DNA of 64,000 nucleotides from JAENVU01 sp963801105. GTDB lineage: Bacteria > Actinomycetota > Acidimicrobiia > IMCC26256 > JAENVU01. A program made the translations under genes and the position numbers. A model generated the notes under the pieces. The model was not told the origin of the DNA. It was given only the letters and a program-made list of their open reading frames with translations, and did not search any database. Below, piece after piece: positions 16,259-25,250 of this stretch; position 1 is the first letter of the stretch, and every line of letters begins with the position of its first letter. The stretch lies in the NCBI GenBank assembly GCA_963801105.1, contig CAWDDH010000003.1, positions 3,472,001-3,536,000 on the forward strand. The letters run 5' to 3'.

Positions 16259-17164
16259 GTGGACAATCTCGTCGATGCAGGGACGCGCGAGCTGGGCTCC
16301 TCCGGGATCCACGTCGGGCCACTCGCCTTCGGATGCTGGCGCTTCACGCACGAGCACGTGCGCGACGCGCGCACTGCGCTCGACACCGCGCTCGAGTGCG
16401 GGATGCACCTCGTCGACACCGCCGACGTCTACGGACTCGACTGGGGCGGTGCCGGCTTCGGCGCCTGCGAGGCCTTGCTCGGTCGGGTTCTCTCCGACGC
16501 ACCCGGGTTGCGCGACCGGATCGTGCTCGCCACCAAGGGCGGGATCCGCCCACCGGTCCCGTACGACTCCAGCGCCGACGGGCTGCGGCGCGCGTGCGAG
16601 GCCTCGCTCCACCGCCTCGAGGTCGACACGATCGACCTCTACCAGGTCCACCGGCCGGACCTCTTCGCCCATCCGGAGGTCGTGGCCAGGACGCTCCTCG
16701 CGCTCCGCGACGAGGGCAAGATCCGCGCCATCGGCATCTCGAACCACTCCCCCGACCAGCACGACGCTCTCCGGTCGTTCCTCGGCGACCGGCTCGTGAC
16801 GTCCCAGCCCGAGTACAGCGCCGTGCACCTCGACCCGCTGCGCGACGGCACCTTCGACCGGTGCGCACGCGACGATATGACTCCGCTGGTCTGGAGCCCG
16901 CTCGGCGGAGGCCGGATCGTCTCCGGCGACGACGTACCGCCGGAGCTGCTCCACGTGCTCGACCATCTCGCGGCGCGCGAAGGGGTGAGCCGGGCGGCGG
17001 TGGCGATCGCGTTCACGTTGGCGCACCCCACGCGCCCCGTGTCGATCGTCGGGACGCAACGGCCGGTGCACCTCCGGGCCGCGACCGATGCCCTCCGCGT
17101 CCATCTCGATCGGACCGACTGCTACCGCATCGTCATCGCATCGGACGGACATCCGCTGCCGTGA
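16259..17164 (+). CDS. aldo/keto reductase
   Basis: 301-residue NADPH-type TIM-barrel reductase. The catalytic set is visible: Asp and Tyr in VDTADVYG, Lys in LATKGGI, His in LYQVHRPD. IGISNHSP and VSIVGTQRPVHLR (cofactor-binding end) are also typical. The GTG at 16259 follows TAGCGT by 7 bases. The last codons overlap the next gene's GTG (GTGA), linking it to the flavin monooxygenase. Substrate unknown. Confidence 0.87.
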   Translation: MDNLVDAGTRELGSSGIHVGPLAFGCWRFTHEHVRDARTALDTALECGMHLVDTADVYGLDWGGAGFGACEALLGRVLSDAPGLRDRIVLATKGGIRPPVPYDSSADGLRRACEASLHRLEVDTIDLYQVHRPDLFAHPEVVARTLLALRDEGKIRAIGISNHSPDQHDALRSFLGDRLVTSQPEYSAVHLDPLRDGTFDRCARDDMTPLVWSPLGGGRIVSGDDVPPELLHVLDHLAAREGVSRAAVAIAFTLAHPTRPVSIVGTQRPVHLRAATDALRVHLDRTDCYRIVIASDGHPLP

Positions 17165-18237
17165 CCACGATCCCGCCCGCCCCGACGCCGGAGATCGCCT
17201 GGTTCGGCGCGCTGTGCGACGACGACTACGAGTATCTCGGCGTCGCGGACGCCGCGCTCCGATCGTCGTGGGAGCACTGCTCGGACATCGTGCGCGCCGC
17301 CGACCGTGCCGGCTTCGACAACGTGCTGCTCCCCTCGGGCTACCAGCTCGGCATCGACACCCTCGCGTTCGCGAGCGGGATCGCGCCGACACTCACCCAG
17401 ACGCGGCTCCTCGTCGCGGTGCGCTGCGGTGAGTCCTGGCCGCCGCAGCTGGCGCGGCAGCTCGCGACCCTCGACCGGATGCTCCACGGTCGGCTCACCG
17501 TCAACATCATCTCGAGCGATCGCCCGGGCGAGACCGTGGATTCGGCGCCCCGGTACGCGCGCACGCTCGAGGTCATGCAGCTGCTCCGGACACTGCTCGA
17601 CGGAAAGCCCGTGGACCACCACGGCGAGTTCTACGACCTGACCGTCGAACCGCCGGCGGTCACGACCGTCTCCGGGCACTGCCCGCCCCTCTACTTCGGG
17701 GGTCTGTCCGAACCCGCCCGCGAGGTCGCAGCCCGCGCCGCCGACGTGTACCTGATGTGGCCCGACACGCGCGACGAGGTGGCGGCGATCGTCGCCGACC
17801 TGCGCGGCCGTGCCGCGCGGCACGGCCGCTCGCTCCGCTTCGGGTACCGCGTCCACGTGATCGTGCGGGAGACCGAGGCCGAGGCGCGTGATGCCGCGTC
17901 ACGCCTCGTGAGCCGGCTCGACGACGGGGTGGGCGATGCGATCCGCAAACGCTCGCTGGACACCACCTCCGTCGGGGTGCGCCGTCAGTCCGAGCTGCGC
18001 GAGTCCGCCACCGACGACGGGTTCGTCGAGGCGCATCTCTGGACCGGCATCGGCCGGGCCCGCTCCGGCTGCGGCGCGGCCATCGTCGGCGATCCGGACC
18101 AGGTCACGGCCAAGCTGGCCGACTACCGCGAGATGGGTATCGACGCCTTCATCCTCTCCGGCTATCCCCACCGCGAGGAGGCGGAGCGCTTCGCCCGACT
18201 CGTCCTCCCCCGACTCCGGCCCGCGGTCCACCCATGA
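17161..18237 (+). CDS. LLM-class flavin-dependent monooxygenase, SsuD-like
   Basis: 358 residues of the bacterial luciferase-like family. ADRAGFDNVLLPSGYQLG, RLLVAVRCGESWPPQLARQLATLD, GRLTVNIISSDRPGE and PPLYFGGLSEPAREVA place it with alkanesulfonate monooxygenases (SsuD), which use reduced FMN and oxygen to cleave C-S bonds. No SsuE reductase or sulfonate transporter is nearby, so the substrate is uncertain. It overlaps the upstream aldo/keto reductase and the downstream propeller gene by four bases each, making a three-gene operon. Confidence 0.82.
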   Translation: MTTIPPAPTPEIAWFGALCDDDYEYLGVADAALRSSWEHCSDIVRAADRAGFDNVLLPSGYQLGIDTLAFASGIAPTLTQTRLLVAVRCGESWPPQLARQLATLDRMLHGRLTVNIISSDRPGETVDSAPRYARTLEVMQLLRTLLDGKPVDHHGEFYDLTVEPPAVTTVSGHCPPLYFGGLSEPAREVAARAADVYLMWPDTRDEVAAIVADLRGRAARHGRSLRFGYRVHVIVRETEAEARDAASRLVSRLDDGVGDAIRKRSLDTTSVGVRRQSELRESATDDGFVEAHLWTGIGRARSGCGAAIVGDPDQVTAKLADYREMGIDAFILSGYPHREEAERFARLVLPRLRPAVHP

Positions 18238-19430
18238 GGCGCATCCTGCTCGCCGTCGCGATCGCGGCAACGGTCGTCGCCGCCAGCGTCGCCGTGGCCG
18301 GGACCGGTGGCGACGACTCCGGGGGAAGCCGCTCCGCCGCCCAGACGGTCCGCACGGGCGAGGCAGCTACGCCGTCGTCCTCGTCGTCCACGACGACCAC
18401 CACCACGCTCCCCGTGCCCGACTCCGACGGCACCCTCACGCTGCTCGACACGGTCACCGGTGACATCTCGCCCAAGAGCGTGGTCGCGTCCGGCCGCGGC
18501 CTCGTCTTCGCGCAGAACATGATGTACAAGCACTCGATCACGGTCTACGACCGTTCCGGTGGTCTCGTGAAGACGATCCCGGACACCGTCGACCTCGCCG
18601 CCTTCGGCGTCACCGACCATCCCGGGACATCGCGCGGTGCACCGGTCGAGGCGGCGTTCAGCCCGGACGGCTCCCAGGCCTACGTCTCCAACTATTCGAT
18701 GTACGGCGAGGGGTTCGGGCCCGAGGGCAGCGACCAGTGCCACCCGTCGGATGGTTACGACCGCAGCTTCGTCTACCGGATCGACGTCAAGACCCTGACG
18801 ATCGACAACGTGATCCTCGTCGGCTCCGTACCGAAGTACGTCGCGACCACCCCGGACGGCCGCTACGTGATCGTCACCAACTGGTGCACGTTCGACGCGA
18901 GCATCATCGACACCGTGACCCAGACCGAGGTGAAGCGCATCCCACTCGGTGCCTATCCGCGCGGCATCGTCGTCACTCCCGACTCGAGCACCGCCTACAT
19001 CGCGGTCATGGGCACGCACGACATCGCCCGGGTCGACCTCGCCACGTTCGGCGTCTCGTGGATCTACGACGTGGGCTCGGCACCGCGCCATCTCGTGATG
19101 TCACCCGACGGCGCGACGCTCTACGCGACGCTGAACGGCGAGGGCACGGTCGCCAAGATCGACGTCGCGAGCGGCACGGTCCAGACCAAGGTCCGGACGG
19201 GCAGCGCGCCCCGCAGCATGGCGATCTCGACCGACGGCAAGCACCTCTACGTCGTCAACTACGAGTCGGGCACGATGAGCAAGCTCGACGCGACCACGAT
19301 GGCCGACGTCCAGGACGTCCAGACCGGGTACCACCCGATCGGGATCACCTACGACCGCACCACCGGCGACGTCTGGGTCGCGAACTACACCGGCACGCTC
19401 ATGATCTTCGGGACCGACGCGGCTGGCTAG
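18234..19430 (+). CDS. secreted YVTN-type beta-propeller protein
   Basis: 398 residues. The N-terminus MRRILLAVAIAATVVAASVAVAG is a signal peptide, followed by a Ser/Thr-rich linker (SSSSSTTTTTTLP) and about six blades with the YVTN pattern (for example YVATTPDGRYVIVTNW, TPDSSTAYIAVMG, SPDGATLYATLNG, STDGKHLYVVNYESG). Probably exported and anchored or released outside the membrane. The ATG overlaps the preceding stop (ATGA). Binding partner unknown; linkage to two oxidoreductases is odd for a secreted protein. Confidence 0.8.
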   Translation: MRRILLAVAIAATVVAASVAVAGTGGDDSGGSRSAAQTVRTGEAATPSSSSSTTTTTTLPVPDSDGTLTLLDTVTGDISPKSVVASGRGLVFAQNMMYKHSITVYDRSGGLVKTIPDTVDLAAFGVTDHPGTSRGAPVEAAFSPDGSQAYVSNYSMYGEGFGPEGSDQCHPSDGYDRSFVYRIDVKTLTIDNVILVGSVPKYVATTPDGRYVIVTNWCTFDASIIDTVTQTEVKRIPLGAYPRGIVVTPDSSTAYIAVMGTHDIARVDLATFGVSWIYDVGSAPRHLVMSPDGATLYATLNGEGTVAKIDVASGTVQTKVRTGSAPRSMAISTDGKHLYVVNYESGTMSKLDATTMADVQDVQTGYHPIGITYDRTTGDVWVANYTGTLMIFGTDAAG

Positions 19431-19433
19431 CGT
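19428..19433 (+). promoter_or_regulatory. -10 element of EamA transporter gene, overlapping a stop codon
   Basis: TAGCGT 6 bases before the GTG at 19440. Its first three bases are the TAG stop of the propeller gene. Confidence 0.45.
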
Positions 19434-19439
19434 GCCGGC

Positions 19440-20279
19440 GTGGCGATTCTGCTGGGGCTGCTCGCCGCGATCGCGTGGGGCAGCGGGGACTTCACCGGCG
19501 GGCTCGCTTCACGCCGGACGCCCGAGACCACCGTGGTGCTCGGCACCGAGACCCTCGGCCTCGTGCTCCTCGTCGCGATCGCGCTGTTCACCGGTGGCTC
19601 GCCCACGGGCCGCGACCTCTGGCTGGGTGGTCTCGCGGGCCTCCTCGGCGTCTTCGGTCTCGTCTTCCTCTATCGCGGGCTCGCACGAGGCCGCGCCAGC
19701 GTCGTCGCGCCGCTCAGCGCCGTCGGCGCCGCCGTGCTCCAGGTCACATGGGGCCTCGTCGGGGGTGAGGATCCCGGCGTCACGGCGATCGTCGGCATCG
19801 TCCTCGCGCTCGTGGCGATCGGCGTGGTCGCCGGCGCGGCGGAGGCGCCGTCGGAGTCCGCGTCGATGAGTCGGGTCGAGGAGATCCGCTGCGGGCTCAT
19901 CGCCGCGGCCGGCTTCGGCTTCTACCTCATCCTGATCTCGGAGACGTCCGACGGCGCCGGCCTCTGGACGGCGGTGGCCGCCCGGGCGGCGCCGGTCGCC
20001 GTGATGCTCATCGCGCTCGCGGTGCTGCGCCGCCGGCTCGTGCCCGCGCCCGAGTCCCGCCCATTGGTCGTGATCTCGGGCATCACCGACGCCGGCGCCA
20101 ACGCCCTGCTGCTCGTCGCGGTCCGGCAGGGACTGCTGAGTGTGGTCTCGCCGGTCGCGAACCTCTATCCCGCCGTCACGGTCCTCCTCGCCCGCGGCCT
20201 CGGCCACGAGCGGATCGGACGGGCACGGCTCGCCGGCCTCGGCCTGGCGGTCGCGGCGTTGATCCTCATCGCGCTCTGA
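19440..20279 (+). CDS. EamA/DMT-family transporter
   Basis: 279 residues almost entirely hydrophobic, with about ten transmembrane helices in two EamA-like halves (MAILLGLLAAIAWGSGDFTGG in the first; GLIAAAGFGFYLILISETSD starting the second; SPVANLYPAVTVLLARGLGHERIGRARLAGLGL in the last pair). The family exports or imports amino acids, sugars or other metabolites; the direction and substrate are unknown. GTG at 19440 is supported by TAGCGT upstream. Confidence 0.83.
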   Translation: MAILLGLLAAIAWGSGDFTGGLASRRTPETTVVLGTETLGLVLLVAIALFTGGSPTGRDLWLGGLAGLLGVFGLVFLYRGLARGRASVVAPLSAVGAAVLQVTWGLVGGEDPGVTAIVGIVLALVAIGVVAGAAEAPSESASMSRVEEIRCGLIAAAGFGFYLILISETSDGAGLWTAVAARAAPVAVMLIALAVLRRRLVPAPESRPLVVISGITDAGANALLLVAVRQGLLSVVSPVANLYPAVTVLLARGLGHERIGRARLAGLGLAVAALILIAL

Positions 20280-20323
20280 ACCGAGGCCGGCACGACGCCT
20301 GGGTGATCGGGCAAGCTGAGGGC

Positions 20324-20782
20324 GTGGACGCGGCGCTCTTCGACGACGTGGGTGACGCGGTGCGCGGGCTGCTCCCGGAGGAGCTCGGACTCGCGCGCCT
20401 GCGCGCCCACCGGTACGGCATCAAGGTCTGGTTCCGGACCGAGCGCGCGACCCGGGAGCACTACGAGGCGCAGGTGGTCGGCGCCCGGGACGTCCCCGGT
20501 GCCCGCCTGCTGGCGATCGAGGTCGGCTTCCACTCCGAGCATCCGAAGGAAGCCGACAACGACGCCGTGATCACGCGCCTGATCGCCGTCGAGAAGGTCT
20601 GGCGCCGGGACGTGGGGAGCGAGGCCGAGGTCGGACCCTTCCTCGGGCGGGCCGAGCACTGGCGCCGGATCTCCGAGACGTGGCTCGACCCCGACCTCGG
20701 TGAGCCAGGGCTGGCCTGGGAGATCGCGTCGCGCCTCGTCGACTACATCACCGCGCTGGAGCCACTCGTCCATCCGGACTGA
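20324..20782 (+). CDS. conserved hypothetical protein
   Basis: 152 residues from the GTG at 20324; an earlier in-frame GTG at 20303 would add seven residues. CAAGCT followed by a 6-base spacer points to 20324. It is a soluble acidic alpha/beta protein with WFRTERATREHYEAQVVG, LAIEVGFHSEHPKEADNDAVI and a Trp-rich C-terminal part (WRRDVGSEAEVGPFLGRAEHWRRISETWLD). I do not recognise the family. It converges on msrA with 22 bases between stops. Confidence 0.65.
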   Translation: MDAALFDDVGDAVRGLLPEELGLARLRAHRYGIKVWFRTERATREHYEAQVVGARDVPGARLLAIEVGFHSEHPKEADNDAVITRLIAVEKVWRRDVGSEAEVGPFLGRAEHWRRISETWLDPDLGEPGLAWEIASRLVDYITALEPLVHPD

Positions 20783-20804
20783 GACGTGTGCGACGACCTG
20801 CCGG

Positions 20805-21464
<660 letters not shown>

Positions 21465-21521
21465 GCGGATCCTTTCGACGAGGTCCGGGACGGCCCCGGG
21501 GAGCGGCGCGTCCGCCCGTCA

Positions 21522-21551
21522 TTGTCTCCCATCGGGCTCCTTCGTTACGGT
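21522..21551 (+). promoter_or_regulatory. promoter of DapB-like gene
   Basis: TTGTCT (21522-21527), an 18-base spacer and TACGGT (21546-21551) end 6 bases before the ATG at 21558, a leaderless arrangement with a plausible -35 box. Confidence 0.5.
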
Positions 21552-21557
21552 CCTTCC

Positions 21558-22622
21558 ATGACGCATCGCGTGATCCAGTGGTCCACCGGGAACGTCGGTG
21601 CGCACACCCTGCGCTCCATCGTGCTCCATCCCGACCTCGAGCTCGCCGGGGTCTGGGTGCACTCGCAGGCCAAGGCCGGCAAGGACGCCGCCGAGCTGTG
21701 CGGGCTCCCCGAGCCGACCGGGGTGCTCGCGACGACCGACGCCGACGCGCTGCTCGCGTCCGACGCCGATGTCGTCTGCTACACCGCGACCGGCGACCTG
21801 CGTCCGCAGGAGGCGGTCGAGGACATGTGCCGCTTCCTCGCCGCCGGCAAGCACGTGGTGTCGACCTCGGTGGTCTCGCTCGTCTACCCGCCCAGCGCAC
21901 CGAGCGGCTGGGTCCGCCAGCTCGAGGCGGCGTGCCGGGAGGGCAACGCCGCGTGCTTCACGTCCGGCATCGATCCGGGCTTCGCCAACGACCTCCTCCC
22001 CCTGGTCGTGAGCGGGTTCAGCGAGCGCATCGACACGATCCGCGTCGTCGAGAACCTCGACTACTCGACCTACATGCAGCCCGAGGTCCTCTTCGACACG
22101 ATGGGGTTCGGCCAACCCCCCGAGTCCACTCCCCTGCTCATGCTGCCCGGTGCGCTGACCTTCGCGTGGGGCGGTGTGCTGCACATGATCGCCGCCGGCC
22201 TGGGCGAGCAGCTCGACGAGGTCCGCGAGGTCGTCGAGCGATTCGACGCTCCGCACGACTTCACCACCGCGGTCGGCGAGATCCGGGCCGGGACGATGGC
22301 CGCCCTGCGGTTCGAGGTGCAGGGCTGGATCCGGGACCGCCCGGCGATCGTCGTCGAGCACGTCACCCGGATGCACCCCGACATGGCGCCGGACTGGCCC
22401 GCGCCGCCAGGCCACGGCGGCTACCAGCTGTCGGTCACGGGCTCGCCGTCATACACCCTGGACCTCCAGATGATGGGCGAGGACGGCGACCACAACACCG
22501 GCGGGCTCGTCGCGACGGGGATGCGCATCCTGAACGCGATTCCGGCGGTGTGCGCAGCACCCCCCGGTCTGCTCTCCACGATCGACCTCCCGCTCGTCAC
22601 CGGTCGCGGGCTGCTGTCCTGA
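21558..22622 (+). CDS. dihydrodipicolinate reductase-like (2,4-diaminopentanoate dehydrogenase-type) oxidoreductase
   Basis: 354 residues. A Rossmann domain opens with VIQWSTGNVGAHTLRSIVLHPDLELAGVWV, a DapB-N-like pattern, followed by DADVVCYTATGD and the long C-terminal domain of the amine-dehydrogenase-like branch (SGIDPGFANDLLP, VVENLDYSTYMQPEVLFDTMGFGQ). Actinobacteria carry many such paralogues, often beside lipid or steroid catabolic genes. Substrate unknown; lysine biosynthesis is unlikely given length and context. Confidence 0.78.
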   Translation: MTHRVIQWSTGNVGAHTLRSIVLHPDLELAGVWVHSQAKAGKDAAELCGLPEPTGVLATTDADALLASDADVVCYTATGDLRPQEAVEDMCRFLAAGKHVVSTSVVSLVYPPSAPSGWVRQLEAACREGNAACFTSGIDPGFANDLLPLVVSGFSERIDTIRVVENLDYSTYMQPEVLFDTMGFGQPPESTPLLMLPGALTFAWGGVLHMIAAGLGEQLDEVREVVERFDAPHDFTTAVGEIRAGTMAALRFEVQGWIRDRPAIVVEHVTRMHPDMAPDWPAPPGHGGYQLSVTGSPSYTLDLQMMGEDGDHNTGGLVATGMRILNAIPAVCAAPPGLLSTIDLPLVTGRGLLS

Positions 22623-22626
22623 CCGC

Positions 22627-23157
22627 TCAGTTCAACGTCGGGTCCTCGGCCGCCATCGCGAACAGCGCCAGGCGGCCCCGCTGGCGCCGCAGCACGTCGC
22701 GCCAGAGCATGTCGGGTACGCCGGTGACCACATCGCCGCCGAGCGCGTCGACCACCATCCAGTCACCGCGGGCGATCTCGCCGTCGAGCTGCGCGGGGCC
22801 CCATCCCGCGTAGCCGATGAAGATCCGCACGTCCTCGTGACCGGCCGCGTCGGCCTCGAGGTCCACCGGCGCGAGCTCCCCCACGATCGGGTCGTCGCGG
22901 TTGGTGAGCCCCCGTCCCAGACCGATGGCCGCTTCGGGCTGGACCGGCCCGCCCATGAACAGACAGCCCGGCGCGGCGGCGACGGCCGCCCACTCCTCGA
23001 GCACCTCGGCCACTGGGATGTCGGTCGGGCGGTTCAGCACGAGACCGAGCGCTCCTTCGGCATCGTGGGTGAGCACGAGGATGACCGTGCGCCGGAAGTT
23101 GGGGTCGGCGAGGTCCGGGGACGCCACCAGGAGGCGGCCACGGGTCGATGGAGCCAT
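22627..23157 (-). CDS. YqgE/AlgH family (UPF0301) protein
   Basis: 176 residues. Starts MAPSTRGRLLVASPDLADPNFRRTVILVLTH and contains the family signatures ALGLVLNRPT, FMGGPVQPEAAIGL and IFIGYAGWGPAQLDGEIARGDWMVV. The structure of family members is known but the biochemical role is not; in pseudomonads AlgH affects alginate gene expression. Its stop is 4 bases from the convergent DapB-like gene. Confidence 0.9.
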   Translation of the reverse strand: MAPSTRGRLLVASPDLADPNFRRTVILVLTHDAEGALGLVLNRPTDIPVAEVLEEWAAVAAAPGCLFMGGPVQPEAAIGLGRGLTNRDDPIVGELAPVDLEADAAGHEDVRIFIGYAGWGPAQLDGEIARGDWMVVDALGGDVVTGVPDMLWRDVLRRQRGRLALFAMAAEDPTLN

Positions 23158-23205
23158 CGCACCATCGTCGCGCCCGGCGGATCGGCCGAGCGCGACGAGC
23201 CGGGA

Positions 23206-23211
23206 TACCTT
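23206..23211 (+). promoter_or_regulatory. -10 element of double-hotdog operon
   Basis: TACCTT 9 bases before the ATG at 23221, with no Shine-Dalgarno sequence; a leaderless start is likely. Confidence 0.4.
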
Positions 23212-23220
23212 CTGGCGCCC

Positions 23221-24033
23221 ATGCCCGACGTCGCCGAGTACCCACCCGCCCGGCACGTCCTCCGGGACCTGTGCGTGACCACCGAGATGGGCCCCGGCCT
23301 CGAGGCCCGAGCGTTCCTGGACGTCCCCGATCCGCTGGTCGGCCCGGGTGGCACGCCGCACGCGGGCGCCCTCGCGACGGTCGTCGACATGCTCGGCGGC
23401 GGCCTCGCGGCCGCTGCCGCGCAGCCCGACTGGATCGCGACCGCCGACCTGACGCTCCACCTGCTCCCGCGTCGCGGGATCACCGCGATCGACGCGAGCG
23501 CCACCGTCCTCCGTCGCGGTCGCACCACCATCGTGGTCGACGTCGTCCTCCGCGGCGACGGTGAGCCCCTCGGCCTCGCGGCCATGACGTTCGCGGTGCT
23601 GCCCCGGCGCGACGGCAACCCGACGATCGCCGGCACCGACACGGTGACGCGCATGACCATGGCCCTCCCCGACTCGGGGTTCACCCGTCCGTACGCGGAG
23701 GCGATCGGGATGCACGTCGACGACGGCACCGCGACGTTCACGATCGCCGACTACGTGCGCAACAGCCTCGGCGCGGTCCAGGGCGGCGTGATGGCCTCCG
23801 CGGCGGTCGTCGCGGCGCACGACGCGCTCGGGGCCGACGGCGGTGCGCCGACGGCGGTGGTCGAGCTGCAGATCAGCTACCTGGCGCTCGCAAAGGTCGG
23901 GCCTGTCACGGCGCGCGCCACGCCGATCGACGTCGGCGCCGACGCCGGGACCGCCCGGGTGGCCCTCGTCGACGGCGGCGCCGAAGAGCTCGTGACCTCG
24001 ATCGCGCGGGTCAAGGCGGTCGCGGTCCCGTGA
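23221..24033 (+). CDS. double-hotdog PaaI-like thioesterase, first copy
   Basis: 270 residues made of two 4HBT/PaaI-like hotdog domains (about 1-130 and 145-270). The first has PHAGALATVVDMLGGGLAAAA, the second SLGAVQGGVMASAAVVAAHDAL; both match the HGG-type thioesterase helix, although the conserved HGG histidine is kept only as PHAG in domain one and becomes QGG in domain two. Likely hydrolyses acyl-CoA thioesters in the cytoplasm. The next gene is a same-architecture paralogue whose GTG overlaps this stop. Confidence 0.78.
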   Translation: MPDVAEYPPARHVLRDLCVTTEMGPGLEARAFLDVPDPLVGPGGTPHAGALATVVDMLGGGLAAAAAQPDWIATADLTLHLLPRRGITAIDASATVLRRGRTTIVVDVVLRGDGEPLGLAAMTFAVLPRRDGNPTIAGTDTVTRMTMALPDSGFTRPYAEAIGMHVDDGTATFTIADYVRNSLGAVQGGVMASAAVVAAHDALGADGGAPTAVVELQISYLALAKVGPVTARATPIDVGADAGTARVALVDGGAEELVTSIARVKAVAVP

Positions 24034-24833
24034 CCGGCTTCACCGATCCCGATGCCGGCCGCGATGTCGCGCGCTATCTCGGGTTGACGATGCGCGAGAC
24101 CGGCGAGCCGCGGCCCGGCGCCGCGACCATGGAGGGAACCGTCGAGACCGCCGCACATCTCGTCGACGCCGACGGGCGCGTCGGCACGGGTGTGCTGTTG
24201 GCACTGGCCGACAGCGTCGCCGGGCTCTGCGGAGGGCTCGCGGCGTTGCCGGGTTGGGTCGTCTCAACCAACCTCCTCCTCCACGCCGTTGCCCGGACCG
24301 TGGTCGGACCGCTCGGCCTGCATGCCGACGTCTGGCGCGCGGGTCGCAAGGCCGTCGTCACCGGCATCTCGGTGGTCGACCTCGGCGCCGGCCCGGCGCT
24401 GCTCGCCGATGGCGCCCTCACCTCGGCGGTCCTCGAGCCCGAAGGCGGTCCGCCGGTCTACGAGCGACCCCTCGTCCTCGCGAGCCCCGCACCCGCCCCG
24501 ACGGCGGGCCCGGAAGAATTCCTCGGCAGTCGCGCGCTGGACGCCGACCGGCTCGCGATCGATCTCGCCGATCCGCTGCGCAACCCCTGGGGGATCCTCC
24601 ACGGCGGTGTCACGGCGATGCTCGTGGACCTCGCCGGCCGCCACGCCACCGGCGGCACCGTCACGACCGATGTCGTGCTGCACTTCCTGCGGCCGGGGCG
24701 CGTGGGTCCCGTGATCGCGTCCGTGACCCGAGTCGGCCACCGGGTCGACGGCACGCTGTGCCGGATCGAGGTTCGCGACCAGGGCGCCGAGGACCGGTTG
24801 ATGGCGCTCGCGGTCACGACCGTCGGCGCCTGA
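24030..24833 (+). CDS. double-hotdog PaaI-like thioesterase, second copy
   Basis: 267 residues, again two hotdog domains. Here the second domain keeps the classical motif (NPWGILHGGVTAMLVDLAGRHA) while the first is weaker (DADGRVGTGVLLALADSVAGLCGG). With its partner the pair therefore has complementary intact and degenerate sites, suggesting a heteromeric enzyme. The GTG overlaps the preceding stop by four bases (GTGA). Acyl substrate unknown. Confidence 0.77.
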   Translation: MTGFTDPDAGRDVARYLGLTMRETGEPRPGAATMEGTVETAAHLVDADGRVGTGVLLALADSVAGLCGGLAALPGWVVSTNLLLHAVARTVVGPLGLHADVWRAGRKAVVTGISVVDLGAGPALLADGALTSAVLEPEGGPPVYERPLVLASPAPAPTAGPEEFLGSRALDADRLAIDLADPLRNPWGILHGGVTAMLVDLAGRHATGGTVTTDVVLHFLRPGRVGPVIASVTRVGHRVDGTLCRIEVRDQGAEDRLMALAVTTVGA

Positions 24834-24843
24834 CCCGAAGTGG

Positions 24844-25227
24844 TCAACCGTCGACGTCGACCTCGTCGGCCAGGCGCTTGGCGAGCACCAGGTGCGCCAC
24901 CGACGATCCCGCGGCGAGCACCCCGAGCAACCGGGCCCGCCACCCGAGCCGACGACTCGTGAGGTTCACGACCGCGTCGAGGCCGTCGCCGACCGCGATC
25001 ATCGACACCCAGCCCGCGCTCTGGCGGCGCTCGCCGACGGCGATGGCTGCGCCCGCGCCGAGCACCGCCTCGCGGGCGCCCATCATGCGGCCGATCGTTT
25101 TCGCACTCGCCTCGGAGGCACCGGCGCCATAGAGCGGTCCGAACACGATTCGGGGCGAGATCATCATGACCAGGCCGAAGCCGACCCGCGATCGGCTGAC
25201 GTAGAGCGAGAGGCGCCGAAGATCCAT
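24844..25227 (-). CDS. small membrane protein, DUF4267-like
   Basis: 127 residues with about four hydrophobic segments (YVSRSRVGFGLVMMISPRIVF, GAREAVLGAGAAIAVGE, SAGWVSMIAVGDGLDAVVN, LLGVLAAGSSVAHLVLA). GAREAVLGAG and GDGLDAVVNLTSRR resemble proteins annotated as DUF4267, of unknown function. Converges on the thioesterase operon with 10 bases between stops. Confidence 0.6.
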   Translation of the reverse strand: MDLRRLSLYVSRSRVGFGLVMMISPRIVFGPLYGAGASEASAKTIGRMMGAREAVLGAGAAIAVGERRQSAGWVSMIAVGDGLDAVVNLTSRRLGWRARLLGVLAAGSSVAHLVLAKRLADEVDVDG

Positions 25228-25250
25228 CGACCGATCCTGACACGCGCCGG

